Made by a program: the position numbers and the translations under genes. From Actinomyces sp. 432 (lineage in GTDB: Bacteria; Actinomycetota; Actinomycetes; Actinomycetales; Actinomycetaceae): a DNA stretch of 64,000 nucleotides. This document shows, piece after piece, positions 31,527-42,234 of the stretch. The stretch lies in NCBI RefSeq assembly GCF_009930875.1, contig NZ_CP025249.1:2418001-2482000 (forward strand), in the 5' to 3' direction. Within the stretch, counting starts at the first letter, position 1. Every line of letters begins with the position of its first letter. A model generated the notes under the pieces. It was not told the origin of the DNA, searched no databases, and saw only the letters and a program-made list of their open reading frames with translations.

Positions 31527-32090
31527 TCAGCCGGCCAGCGGGCCGAGGTCGACGCCGGCCCAGCGGGGGCCGACGGCGGTGACGGTGATGGTGCGGCGGC
31601 CGTCGTCGGCCTGCTCCAGGTCGGTGACCGATCCGGGGCCGACGGCGGGTGCGGCCAGTCCGCCGTGGGGGCGCGCGACGGTGATCTCCAGGCGATCGCG
31701 CGACAGCGCCTCCGCCTTGCCCTCCCCCCACTCCATGAGGGTGACCGAGTCGGCGACGGAGGAGTCCAGGTCGAGGGCGTCGAGCTCCTCCAGAGAGGAG
31801 ATCCGGTAGGCGTCCACGTGAATGAGATCGGGCCCGTCGCCCGTGGCGGGGTGAACGCGGGCGATGACGAAGGTCGGTGAGGAAATGCGCCCGCGCACGC
31901 CCATGGCGGCACCGACCCCCTGGGCTAGGGTGGTCTTGCCGGCCCCCAGTCCCCCGGTGAGTACGACGACGTCGCCGGCTCGGAGCAGCGAGGCCAGGCG
32001 ACCGCCCAGAGCCCGGGTGGCCTCGGCGGAGTCGGTGGGGATGCTGATTGAGGCGGCCGGGCCCGCGGGCCGGGCGGCGTCGACGCTCAT
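31527..32090 (-). CDS. tsaE: tRNA threonylcarbamoyladenosine biosynthesis ATPase TsaE
   Basis: 187 residues. The Walker A motif is GGLGAGKTT (residues 46-54), followed by the family signatures SSPTFVIARVHPA, HVDAYRISSLEELDAL and LMEWGEGKAE. TsaE hydrolyses ATP to turn over the TsaBD complex. Its ATG overlaps the alr stop by 4 nt, so alr, tsaE, tsaB and rimI form a coupled operon on the minus strand. The C-terminus extends about 25 residues beyond the minimal domain. Confidence 0.96.
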   Translation of the reverse strand: MSVDAARPAGPAASISIPTDSAEATRALGGRLASLLRAGDVVVLTGGLGAGKTTLAQGVGAAMGVRGRISSPTFVIARVHPATGDGPDLIHVDAYRISSLEELDALDLDSSVADSVTLMEWGEGKAEALSRDRLEITVARPHGGLAAPAVGPGSVTDLEQADDGRRTITVTAVGPRWAGVDLGPLAG

Positions 32091-33427
32091 GCGCGTGTCT
32101 CCTGGTAGTGCGGGGCTGGGAGCCGGGTGGCGTCGCGGCCGGTGAGCACGCGGGGGACGCGCTCACCCAGGCGGGTGACGATCTCGTAGTTAATGGTGGA
32201 GCAGACCTGGGCCCAGTCATCGGCTGTGGGGGTGGTGGCGTCGTCGCCCGCGCCCCACAGCACGACGGTGTCCCCGGCTGCGGCGGGCGGGGGCACCGGG
32301 GCGCCCTCGGGGGTGGTGGCCGGGCCGAGGTCGATGACCACCTGGTCCATGCACACGCGGCCGACGATGGCGGAGCGGATGCCGTTGACTGCGGCCGGAC
32401 CGCCGTTGGAGGCGGCGCGGGGGATGCCGTCGCCGTAGCCGAGGGGGACCAGGCCGAGCCAGCGGTCGGTGGGAGCGCGCCAGGTGCCGCCGTAGGAGAC
32501 CGCCTGTCCCGCCGGGATGCGCCTGACCTGGGTCAGCGGCGCCTCCAGGCGCATGGCGGGGCGCAGGTCGAGGGCCGCGGAGGTGGCAACGGCGGGGTCC
32601 GGGGACAGGCCATACAGTCCGATACCGATGCGCACCAGGTCCAGGCGGGTGTCGGGCTGCCAGAGCAGGCCGGCGGTGGCCGCCAGGTGCCGCACACGCG
32701 GGTTCAGCCCCGCTTCGGCCACAACACGCTCGGCAGCCAGGAAGCGGGACAGGTGCTTCTCGGTGGAACCGGAGGCCGGCTCATCGGCGCGAGACAAGTG
32801 GCTCCACAGTCCGACCATGGCGATGGTTCCCGACTGCTCAGCGAGTTTGATCGCTTCGGCCAGCGCAGGCAGATCAGTGGGAGTGGCGCCGCCCCGGGAC
32901 ATGCCGGTGTCCACCTTGAGGTGGATACGGGCCGGTCCTGGTGCGGGTTGGCCGTCGGCAGAGTCGTCCAGTTCGGCGCGGGCGGCCGCCACAATCGCGT
33001 CGAGTTGGGCGCGGGTGGACACCGACAGGTCCAGGCCGGACGCAAGCGCCGCCCGCAGCGGTGAGCCCGGCGCGGCGGCCTGCTCCGGGGTGAGCACGGG
33101 CAGCAGCCAGCACAGCAGGCGGGGCCGCTCGGGCGTGGGCACGGAGTCGGGATTGCGCGAAGGACGGGCGACGCCGGCGGCGTCGAGCAGGGCGCGCAGG
33201 CGCAGGGCCTCGGCGAGCTGGGCAACGCCGAGCCAGGTTGCGCCGGCGCGCAGGCAGGTGCGCGCCACCGGGCCGATGCCGTGGCCGTAGGCGTCGGCCT
33301 TTACCACCGCCATCCAGGGCACGCCGCCGACAGCGGCAAGCACATGGGCGTTGTGGGCGATGGCGTCGAGGTCAATGACGGCGCGGGATGTCGTCGCTGG
33401 AAGCGGAGTGCCGGTGGACGCGTTCAC
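32087..33427 (-). CDS. alr: Alanine racemase
   Basis: 446 residues from a GTG at 33427. The PLP-binding lysine is K43 in VVKADAYGHG; later signatures are HLKVDTGMSRGG, RIGIGLYGLSP, AVSYGGTWRAP (with the second catalytic tyrosine) and GRVCMDQVVIDLG. It supplies D-alanine for peptidoglycan. The longer open frame upstream is rejected because homologues start near the VIDLDAIAHN strand. It is first in the alr-tsaE-tsaB-rimI operon and divergent from the ABC transporter cassette. Confidence 0.96.
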   Translation of the reverse strand: MNASTGTPLPATTSRAVIDLDAIAHNAHVLAAVGGVPWMAVVKADAYGHGIGPVARTCLRAGATWLGVAQLAEALRLRALLDAAGVARPSRNPDSVPTPERPRLLCWLLPVLTPEQAAAPGSPLRAALASGLDLSVSTRAQLDAIVAAARAELDDSADGQPAPGPARIHLKVDTGMSRGGATPTDLPALAEAIKLAEQSGTIAMVGLWSHLSRADEPASGSTEKHLSRFLAAERVVAEAGLNPRVRHLAATAGLLWQPDTRLDLVRIGIGLYGLSPDPAVATSAALDLRPAMRLEAPLTQVRRIPAGQAVSYGGTWRAPTDRWLGLVPLGYGDGIPRAASNGGPAAVNGIRSAIVGRVCMDQVVIDLGPATTPEGAPVPPPAAAGDTVVLWGAGDDATTPTADDWAQVCSTINYEIVTRLGERVPRVLTGRDATRLPAPHYQETRA

Positions 33428-33572
33428 GGTGGCGATTGTTCCACTCCAAGCGTTCCGGCGCCTGGATGCGGCGGTGGGAAGCCGATTGGAGTCGGCGAGG
33501 GGTGGTCCCCCACGGGGGACAGTTGCGGCGCTGGAGGAGAGCGCGCAGACCCCGGCGCGGTCCCATAGTGGC

Positions 33573-34595
33573 ATGAGCACAGCACTGAATGGGGCGGCGC
33601 CGACTGCAGGGTCAGCGCACCTCACCGCGAACATGCACGACCTGGTCGTGTCCACCGATGGCCTGACAAAGATCTACGGCGGCACGCCCGCTGTGGACCA
33701 CGTGGACCTGCGCGTGCCGCGCGGCGGCGTCTACGGCTTCCTGGGCCCGAACGGCGCTGGGAAGTCCACCACCATGAAGCTGCTGCTGGGGCTGACCCGT
33801 CCCAGTTCCGGCAGCATGCAGGTGCTCGGACACCCGGTGAGCGCCCGCTCCCCGCTTCCCGCCGGCACGATCGGATCCCTGATCGAGGGGCCCTCCTTCT
33901 ATCCGCGGCTGACCGGACCGGAGAACCTCGCCATGGTGTCCGACTACCTCGGCCTGCCCCGTGACCGCGTCCAGCGCGCCCTGGCCACAGTATCGCTCAC
34001 CGGCCAGGACAAGAAGCTGGTCAAGGACTACTCGCTGGGTATGAAACAGCGCCTCGGACTGGCCATGGCGCTGCTGGCCCACCCACCACTCATGCTCCTG
34101 GATGAGCCCACCAACGGCCTGGACCCGGCCGGCGTCGCCGAGATCCGCGAGCTGATCGTGGACCTGGCCCGGCAAGAGGGCACCACCGTCATCGTCTCCT
34201 CCCACATCCTGTCCGAAATCGAGCAGATGGCCGACGTGGTCGGCATCATCTGCGCCGGACAGCTGCGCTACCAGGGACCGCTTGCCGGTCTGCAGGATGC
34301 CGGGGTCATCGACTTCACCGTCTCCGACCCGTCGCGTGTCGCAGGCCTCTTCGCCGAGCAGCGCATCCGGTACCAGGTTCATGGCCGGACCGTGCGCACG
34401 CCGATGCTCCCCGAGGGCGTGGTGGGCGAGCTGGTGACTCGCATCGTGCACGGCGGCGGCACCGTGTTCCGGGTGCAGACCGTCCGCAAGACACTGGAGC
34501 AGGCATTCCTGGAGCTGACCGATCCGCTCGGTTCGCCGTCGCTCCCGGTGCCCACCGCTGCTGTTCCCTCCACCGCGGTAGGAGGCAACCGATGA
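33573..34595 (+). CDS. ABC transporter ATP-binding protein
   Basis: 340 residues. Walker A GPNGAGKST is at 58-66, the signature region reads YSLGMKQRLGLA, and Walker B is LMLLDEPTNGLD, followed by the switch histidine in SSHILSEIEQMADVVGI. The C-terminal about 90 residues resemble the extension of bacitracin/multidrug-export ATPases. It precedes two ABC-2-type permeases with 4-nt overlaps, then a histidine kinase and response regulator. That arrangement is typical of antibiotic- or peptide-export modules controlled by their own two-component system. A start at the Met 20 codons later is possible. Confidence 0.92.
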   Translation: MSTALNGAAPTAGSAHLTANMHDLVVSTDGLTKIYGGTPAVDHVDLRVPRGGVYGFLGPNGAGKSTTMKLLLGLTRPSSGSMQVLGHPVSARSPLPAGTIGSLIEGPSFYPRLTGPENLAMVSDYLGLPRDRVQRALATVSLTGQDKKLVKDYSLGMKQRLGLAMALLAHPPLMLLDEPTNGLDPAGVAEIRELIVDLARQEGTTVIVSSHILSEIEQMADVVGIICAGQLRYQGPLAGLQDAGVIDFTVSDPSRVAGLFAEQRIRYQVHGRTVRTPMLPEGVVGELVTRIVHGGGTVFRVQTVRKTLEQAFLELTDPLGSPSLPVPTAAVPSTAVGGNR

Positions 34596-35350
34596 CCGCG
34601 ATCGTCATGGAGTCGCGCAAGCTCCGACGGCGTCATTTCTGGTTGATGGCGGCGGCCCTGGGCGGGCTGGTGGTGCTGTGGTCGGCGGGCCTGCTTTCAG
34701 CACGTGCAACCGGTGTGGAGCAGATGCGCCTGCTGAGCCTCGGCCTGGCCGACTCGATCAACATGACCAGCATGCTGCTTCCCCTCATTGCGGCACTGTT
34801 GGCGTCCCGTTTGGCCACGGTCGATTCCGAGGAGCGCATGGACCAGTTGCTCACCGCCCTTGGCCAGACCGAGCGCTCCCGGTTCGGCGGGAAACTGATC
34901 CTGGGCTCCTGCGCCGCCGCCGTCGGCCAGTTGGCGATGCTTGGACTCATCGCCTTGGCCGGGCCGGGCATGGGCTTACGGACCACCCCCACGGACCGGG
35001 AGCTGGTCTGGTCCATCGCCGTCGTCATGGTCGCGGCCTGCGTCGCCGCGATGGCGGCGCAACTGATATTGGCGATCTATGTGTCCAAGCAGGCGGTGGG
35101 TCTGGGCGTCGGAGCGGTGGCATCACTGTTGTGCTCCGCGCTGCCATTCATGCACCTGGGAGCGGTGGATTGGCTGTTTCCGTGGGGCATCGCCGGTGCC
35201 GCGGCGCCGCTTTCACAGGCGTCGCAGCAGGCAGGAACGGTGATTCTGGTCGAACACCCCTGGCTCAACGCCCTGTGGGCGGTATTGTCCGCGGCCGTTT
35301 GGAGCGCGCTGGCCGGATTCGTCATCAACTACCGGGAGAACCACCGATGA
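34592..35350 (+). CDS. ABC-2-type permease subunit
   Basis: 252 residues with about six membrane segments (for example FWLMAAALGGLVVLWSAGLL and WSIAVVMVAACVAAMAAQLIL). The cytoplasmic start MESRKLRRRHFW is typical of ABC-2 permeases. The ATG overlaps the ATPase stop (ATGA), and its own stop overlaps the next permease in the same way, so the subunits are translationally coupled. It probably forms a heterodimer with the following permease. The exported compound cannot be deduced. Confidence 0.85.
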   Translation: MTAIVMESRKLRRRHFWLMAAALGGLVVLWSAGLLSARATGVEQMRLLSLGLADSINMTSMLLPLIAALLASRLATVDSEERMDQLLTALGQTERSRFGGKLILGSCAAAVGQLAMLGLIALAGPGMGLRTTPTDRELVWSIAVVMVAACVAAMAAQLILAIYVSKQAVGLGVGAVASLLCSALPFMHLGAVDWLFPWGIAGAAAPLSQASQQAGTVILVEHPWLNALWAVLSAAVWSALAGFVINYRENHR

Positions 35351-36177
35351 GCACAGCGATCACCCCTTCATTCGCCATGCCCCTGCCCCACCCACCGGCG
35401 CCCGCGTCGCCGCCGCCGAGTTCCACCGCCGCGGCGCCTTCGGTATGGGCGGCCTGGCGGTGGGAGAACCGCAAGGCCAAGGCGCCGTGGTACTGGGTGG
35501 CCCTGGTAGCGCTGTGCGGCGTCGGCATGGCCAACGGGGCAAGTAACTACCTCGACTACCGTGCGGAGTTCGCTGACCAGGGAGTCACCTGGCTGGCGGT
35601 ATGGGGACAGGCGACGCTGCTGACAACCATGCTGGTCTTTCCCCTGCTGGTAGGCTCCCTGATCGCTCAGATCTGCGCGGGTGAGCACGGTGGCCGCAAC
35701 TGGCAGCGCATGCACGCCAACCGGTTCCAGGGTGCCATGCTGCTGGGCAAGCTCATGCACATGGCGCAAGTCGCCTTACTGACCACGCTGGTGCTCCTGG
35801 GGGAGTTCACCATCACCGGGCTGCTGCTCGGGTTCGATCTGGCGGGCATCGGTCCCTTCCTGCTGCGGGGGATTCCCATCGCGTTGGCCGTATTCGCCAC
35901 CGAGGTATTCGTCGCCTGGCTCGGCGTGATCATGACTTCCTTCGCCTCCGTCATGACCCTGGTGCTGCTGGGAAGCGTGATCGGCAGCGTCCTCGTGCTG
36001 CTGGCTCCGCAGCTCGCCCCGTACTACCCGCTGTCGGTCATGACGGCGGCGTGCAGCCCTAGAGATCTTTATAGCGTTGCCTCCGTGGGCTCGATCCTCT
36101 TCACCGCCGTGGTGAGCGCCGTCTGGACCTGCGTGTGGACAATGGCGTTGCGCCGCGCCGTTGCTAGGGTCGTCTGA
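35347..36177 (+). CDS. ABC-2-type permease subunit
   Basis: 276 residues. A Pro/Ala-rich cytoplasmic N-terminus (about 30 residues) precedes the ABC-2 start WAAWRWENRKAKAPWYW and about six membrane segments. CAGEHGGRNWQRMHAN resembles the exchange-type segment of lantibiotic-immunity permeases of the EcsB/MutG kind. The chosen ATG overlaps the preceding stop by 4 nt; the open frame upstream is discarded because it overlaps the first permease. The stop TGA shares one base with the kinase start. Confidence 0.85.
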   Translation: MSTAITPSFAMPLPHPPAPASPPPSSTAAAPSVWAAWRWENRKAKAPWYWVALVALCGVGMANGASNYLDYRAEFADQGVTWLAVWGQATLLTTMLVFPLLVGSLIAQICAGEHGGRNWQRMHANRFQGAMLLGKLMHMAQVALLTTLVLLGEFTITGLLLGFDLAGIGPFLLRGIPIALAVFATEVFVAWLGVIMTSFASVMTLVLLGSVIGSVLVLLAPQLAPYYPLSVMTAACSPRDLYSVASVGSILFTAVVSAVWTCVWTMALRRAVARVV

Positions 36178-37448
36178 TGGCCGCCGCATCACAGGGGGCG
36201 CCGCAGGTGCCCCGAACCCTGATCGATCGGTTCACCGCCTGGTGGCGCACCAGCGCGCTGGGCTTGTGGGCCGTCGTCGTCGGGATGGGGCTGTTCGAGC
36301 TGGTTCTGCTGGCTCATCTGCTGGCCGAGGGACCGGTGCCCGGAGTACGTGTGTGGGCTGCGGTTAGCCTGCTCGTCGTCCTTGCCCTGCTCGGGCGGCG
36401 GCGTTGGCCGCTGGCGGTGGTGATCCTGACTGCCATGGCCTCCGCCGCCGCGGAGCTGTGGGGTCCGGGTGCGATTCTCAGTCTGCCTCCGCTGGTCGCC
36501 CTGTATTCGCTGTTCGTAAGCGCCGGAACGATCCACCGCCTGATCGGTGCGTCGGCACTGCTCGTCGGCTGGGTACTGCCACCGGCATTCAGGGGTCTGG
36601 CATATCCGCTGAGCGCTCGACTCACGCCGTACATCTTCTTCTCCGTGGCCGTGATCGCGGCTGCGGCTATCTCACGGGCCCGGCGGGAGGCCCTGGAACA
36701 CGGCGACGCTCAGCTCGCCGCCCAGGCCGCCGAGCATCGACTGACGGCGCAGCGTGACGCCGCCCGCCGCCAGGCACGGGTTGCCGGGGAGCTGCACGAC
36801 TCGGTGGGGCATGATCTGACCGCCATCATCGCCCTGTCGGAGGGACTGGCGGGGGCAACCGGCAGGGACGAAGTCGACGAGGCCATTGAGGTCATCAACA
36901 CCCTTGCCCGCGAGGGACTCGCCGACACGCGCCGCGCCGTCAACGCCCTCCAGCCCACGCATGTGGAAACCGGCCCTCTTGACCCGGTACCCCTTAACGG
37001 CGGCTCCCACCGCGACACTTCCGGCGCCGTGGCGCCCGAGCACGGCCGGGAGGGACTGTCCGGATTGTTGGACACGGTTCGCCGGACTGGCATTGCCGTC
37101 GCCCTGACCGAGACCGGGCATCGCCCCGAGGACGCTGGAACAGGAGCGTTGGTCTTCACGGTCGTGCGTGAGGCCCTGACCAATGTCATGCGGCATGCGG
37201 ATGGGGCCACGCGCGTCGTGATCTCCCTGGATCATGCCGCTGCGCTAACCCAAGTCACCGTGTCCGACGACGGCCCGACCACCCTGGGCGCCGGCACCGA
37301 GACAACAACGGTCAATCCCCGCAGCTCGGGACATGGGCTCGCACACTTGGCGGATGTGTTGGGCGAGGCCGGCGGAACCCTGAACGCCGGTCCCGGACCC
37401 GGAGGCTGGCGGCTGCGGGCCCTCATCCCCCATCGGGAGGCCGCATGA
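36177..37448 (+). CDS. Sensor histidine kinase, NarL-partner type
   Basis: 423 residues. About five membrane segments fill residues 25-165 without a large extracellular loop. A dimerisation helix with H207 in GELHDSVGHDLTAI follows, then an HATPase domain (REALTNVMRHADG and later HGLAHLADVLGEAGG). Kinases with short intramembrane sensors next to ABC exporters commonly detect envelope stress or the exported compound. It begins on the last base of the permease stop and overlaps the response regulator by 4 nt, so the whole five-gene cassette is tightly coupled. Confidence 0.92.
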   Translation: MAAASQGAPQVPRTLIDRFTAWWRTSALGLWAVVVGMGLFELVLLAHLLAEGPVPGVRVWAAVSLLVVLALLGRRRWPLAVVILTAMASAAAELWGPGAILSLPPLVALYSLFVSAGTIHRLIGASALLVGWVLPPAFRGLAYPLSARLTPYIFFSVAVIAAAAISRARREALEHGDAQLAAQAAEHRLTAQRDAARRQARVAGELHDSVGHDLTAIIALSEGLAGATGRDEVDEAIEVINTLAREGLADTRRAVNALQPTHVETGPLDPVPLNGGSHRDTSGAVAPEHGREGLSGLLDTVRRTGIAVALTETGHRPEDAGTGALVFTVVREALTNVMRHADGATRVVISLDHAAALTQVTVSDDGPTTLGAGTETTTVNPRSSGHGLAHLADVLGEAGGTLNAGPGPGGWRLRALIPHREAA

Positions 37449-38158
37449 GGCCATCCACCGCCCCACGTATCAACCAGACCGGCAGGGTCATCACCGTCAT
37501 GGTGGTCGATGATCAGCGCGCCGCCCACATGGGCCTATCGCTGATCATCAATCGGGCAGAAGACCTACAGGTCATCGCCCAGGCCACCGACGGGCAAGAC
37601 GCACTAGATCAGCTCACGCACCTGGAAACGGACCGTCGCTCCCTCCCGGACGTGGTGCTGATGGACATCCGCATGCCCGTCCTGAACGGTGTGGAGGCCA
37701 TTGCACGCATCAGCCAGCTCCATCCCTCCGTGAAGACGCTCGCCTTGACCACCTACGACCAGGACGACTACGCCTTCGGCGCCCTGTCCGCTGGGGCCTC
37801 CGGTTTCCTGCTCAAGGACACGCGCACGGCGCAGCTGCATCAGGCGATCCGGGCGGTCGCCTCCGGAGACGCCGTACTCACCCCGCGCATCACCAGGGAG
37901 CTGCTCAGGCGCCATGCCTTCCGCCCCGTCGCTTCGCCGCAGCAGCGCGCCGCCCAGGAGCGCCTCGAGCGGCTGAGTCCACGCGAACGTGAGGTCGCCG
38001 AGCTCGTGGCCCAGGGGCTGACCAACTCGGAGATCGCTCAGCGCCTGGTCATCGCCACCGACTCGGTGAAGAAGAACGTCACCCGTATCTTGGCCAAGCT
38101 GGACCTGCGCGACCGAGTGCAGCTAGTCATCCTCATGCGTGACATTGAGTCCCAGTGA
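37445..38158 (+). CDS. NarL/FixJ-family response regulator
   Basis: 237 residues. The receiver domain has the acidic pair DD at 22-23, phosphorylatable D74 in VLMDIRMP, the switch TTYDQDDYAFGAL and K in FLLKDT. The C-terminal LuxR-type helix-turn-helix is LSPREREVAELVAQGLTNSEIAQRL. It is the cognate partner of the adjacent kinase and probably controls the upstream ABC genes. It ends the cassette; a terminal-inverted-repeat-like element follows directly. Confidence 0.94.
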   Translation: MRPSTAPRINQTGRVITVMVVDDQRAAHMGLSLIINRAEDLQVIAQATDGQDALDQLTHLETDRRSLPDVVLMDIRMPVLNGVEAIARISQLHPSVKTLALTTYDQDDYAFGALSAGASGFLLKDTRTAQLHQAIRAVASGDAVLTPRITRELLRRHAFRPVASPQQRAAQERLERLSPREREVAELVAQGLTNSEIAQRLVIATDSVKKNVTRILAKLDLRDRVQLVILMRDIESQ

Positions 38159-38159
38159 A

Positions 38160-38330
38160 GGGGCCAATGCCGCAAAAAGTGTCCAACTAACGCCACTTTC
38201 AGCTACGGACCCACTTGACGCCCGAGTGGTAAACGGCCCCATAACAGCGAAAGGTCCGAGCCGTCCCGGCGGACGGATGGCGGCAGCAGGGCCAAAGTGG
38301 CGAAAAATGGACACTTTTCCGCTGATGCCC
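38160..38330. repeat. Inverted-repeat element between the response regulator and nnr genes
   Basis: About 29-nt arms at 38172-38200 and 38293-38322 are inverted copies: AAAGTGGCG and TGGACACTTTT match exactly with a 5-nt divergent stretch between them, and partial similarity continues outward (GGGC..). The inside about 90 bp has no coding potential. The form suggests a MITE-like remnant or a large hairpin; there is no terminator-like T-run. Confidence 0.55.
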
Positions 38331-38360
38331 GCAGTCGGCCCCCGGTCGAGGCCCGAGAAC

Positions 38361-40070
38361 TCATGCGGTGGCTTGTTCTGGTCTCTGGTCGGCGCTCCAG
38401 AGTTGTTCCCAGGCGGCCGGAAGCGCCTCGGTCAGGTCCAGCGCGGCAAGTGGATGGCCCGAGCGCGCAAACAGCCGGCCGGCCCCGGCGGAAACTGCAC
38501 GCTCATGCGCTGCGCGGTCGGTGTCAACCAGGCCCGCCGCCCGCATCGCCGCGAGCGCATGCAGCCGCACCCCCAGGGCGGCGCAGCTGGCCGGGGCGGC
38601 ACCCGCACCCCCGCCGCCCCGGGCCACGTCGTTATCGGCATCGGCCCGGCCGGCCGCCAGCAGAGCACCGATGATCCCGGCCAGTACGTCCCCGCTGCCG
38701 GCGGTCGCGAGCCAGCCCGGACCGGAGTGGACCGACAGCAGCGTCCCGCCCGGGGATGCGATCAGCGTCGGAGTCGTCTTCAGCAGCACGGTGGCTCCGG
38801 TCAGCTCCACCAGGCGCCGCGCCGCCGCGGCCGGGGCCGCCTCGACCGCATCCCGCGAGGCCCGCTCACCCAGCTCGCCGAGCAGGGCGGCGGCCTCCCC
38901 GGCGTGTGGGGTGAGCACGTGCCGCGGCGAGCAGCGGCCGCCGGAGGCGACTCGGGCGGCGAGCAGGGGCAGCGCCCCGGCATCAATCACCGCATCGACC
39001 GGCTCTCCGGCCTCACCGAGTACCCGTCCCAGCGCCGCGTCGAGTTCGGCGGCACGCGGGGCATCGGCGGGGTCGGTGCCGGGGCCGATCACCAGTGCCT
39101 GGCAGCGTCCGTCGGCGGGCACGACCTCGGGCCGGCGGGCGAGCACCAGGTCGACCACCCGCGCCGGCGCCGCCAGCCGCACCATGCCGGCGCCCGTGCG
39201 CACCGCAGCCGACGCGGCCAGCACCGCGGCCCCCGGGTAGGTCTGGCTGCCGGCCCACAGCCCGACCACGCCCCGGGTGTACTTGTGGTCCTGGTCCCCG
39301 GGCACGCGCAGCAGGCGGCCCAGTTCCGCATCCGCGGGCCGACGCGCCAACACCGCAGCATCCGGCACCGGCAGCCCCAGGTCGGCGACCTCAACGCGCC
39401 CGCACAGGGATGCGGCCGGCGGTAGCAGGTGGGCCGCCTTGAAGCAGGTGAAGGTGATGGTGCGGTCGGCGGCCAGCACGGGCCCGGGCAGGGTGCCGTC
39501 GTCCACGCCTACACCGGAGGGCAGGTCCACGGCCAGCACCCGGAAGGGCCGCTCCCCCGGCTCCCCGGCAGCGCGCAGCGGGGCAATGAGCCCGGCCGCG
39601 GCCGGGCGCAACGGCCCCGTGGCACCAATGCCGGTGAGGCCGTCGATCACCAGGTCGGCACCGGCCGCTCCCCCGGCAGCCGCTCGGGCCGCGGCCCGCG
39701 GGTCGGCGGCGAGACGCACACCTGCGGCGCGGGCGGCCGCCAGGGCCGTGACGTGCAGCCGGGATATCTCGGCGGCGGGGGCGGCGGTGACGGCGCAACC
39801 GCGACGCGCCAGCAGGGCGCCGGCGATCAGGGCGTCACCGCCGTTGTGGCCACCACCCACGAGCAGCAGCACACGCGTGCCAGGCACGGCGCCGCGCGCA
39901 GCCCGGATCTCCTCCACCGCTGCCCGAGCCAGCGCGCCGGCCGCGGCATGCATGTAGCGGTCGGTACCCGCGGTCAGCGGCGCCTCGGCTCCGGCGACGG
40001 CACGGGCGGGATACGCCACGGCGGCGACCGAAGTGCTGTCGGGGGAGGGTGGGCGCGGTGCGGTGTTCAC
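38361..40070 (-). CDS. nnr: Bifunctional NAD(P)H-hydrate epimerase/dehydratase
   Basis: 569 residues joining two enzymes. The N-terminal YjeF_N epimerase (about 1-215) has LLVGGGHNGGDALIAGALLARRG and VLAVDLPSGV. The C-terminal ADP/ATP-dependent dehydratase (about 250-530) has GVVGLWAGSQTYPGAAVLAA, LTPHAGEAAALLG and the catalytic GSGDVLAGIIGA. It repairs damaged NADH and NADPH hydrates. The GTG at 40070 starts close to the usual N-terminus; the open frame upstream overlaps glmS and is rejected. An Ala/Gly-rich insertion (about 35 residues) lies near the C-terminus. Confidence 0.93.
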   Translation of the reverse strand: MNTAPRPPSPDSTSVAAVAYPARAVAGAEAPLTAGTDRYMHAAAGALARAAVEEIRAARGAVPGTRVLLLVGGGHNGGDALIAGALLARRGCAVTAAPAAEISRLHVTALAAARAAGVRLAADPRAAARAAAGGAAGADLVIDGLTGIGATGPLRPAAAGLIAPLRAAGEPGERPFRVLAVDLPSGVGVDDGTLPGPVLAADRTITFTCFKAAHLLPPAASLCGRVEVADLGLPVPDAAVLARRPADAELGRLLRVPGDQDHKYTRGVVGLWAGSQTYPGAAVLAASAAVRTGAGMVRLAAPARVVDLVLARRPEVVPADGRCQALVIGPGTDPADAPRAAELDAALGRVLGEAGEPVDAVIDAGALPLLAARVASGGRCSPRHVLTPHAGEAAALLGELGERASRDAVEAAPAAAARRLVELTGATVLLKTTPTLIASPGGTLLSVHSGPGWLATAGSGDVLAGIIGALLAAGRADADNDVARGGGGAGAAPASCAALGVRLHALAAMRAAGLVDTDRAAHERAVSAGAGRLFARSGHPLAALDLTEALPAAWEQLWSADQRPEQATA

Positions 40071-40098
40071 TGCCCCATCATGACCCCGGCGAGCCGGC

Positions 40099-42030
<1,932 letters not shown>

Positions 42031-42234
42031 GAGCCAGATAGAACCACCAACCTGCCTCCCAGATCAACGTGCGCGGCATACGCGGACCGGGACGCAGTTC
42101 GGCTACAGCAGTGAGGCGCCGGCTGGGTCACGGACTGGAGCTCCGGCTGAGAATCCAGTTGAGAGGTGCACCCTCACAGGGTCTCGGAGGCGTCCGCACG
42201 TGCCAATGCAGTGACAATGCGTCACACTGGTGCG

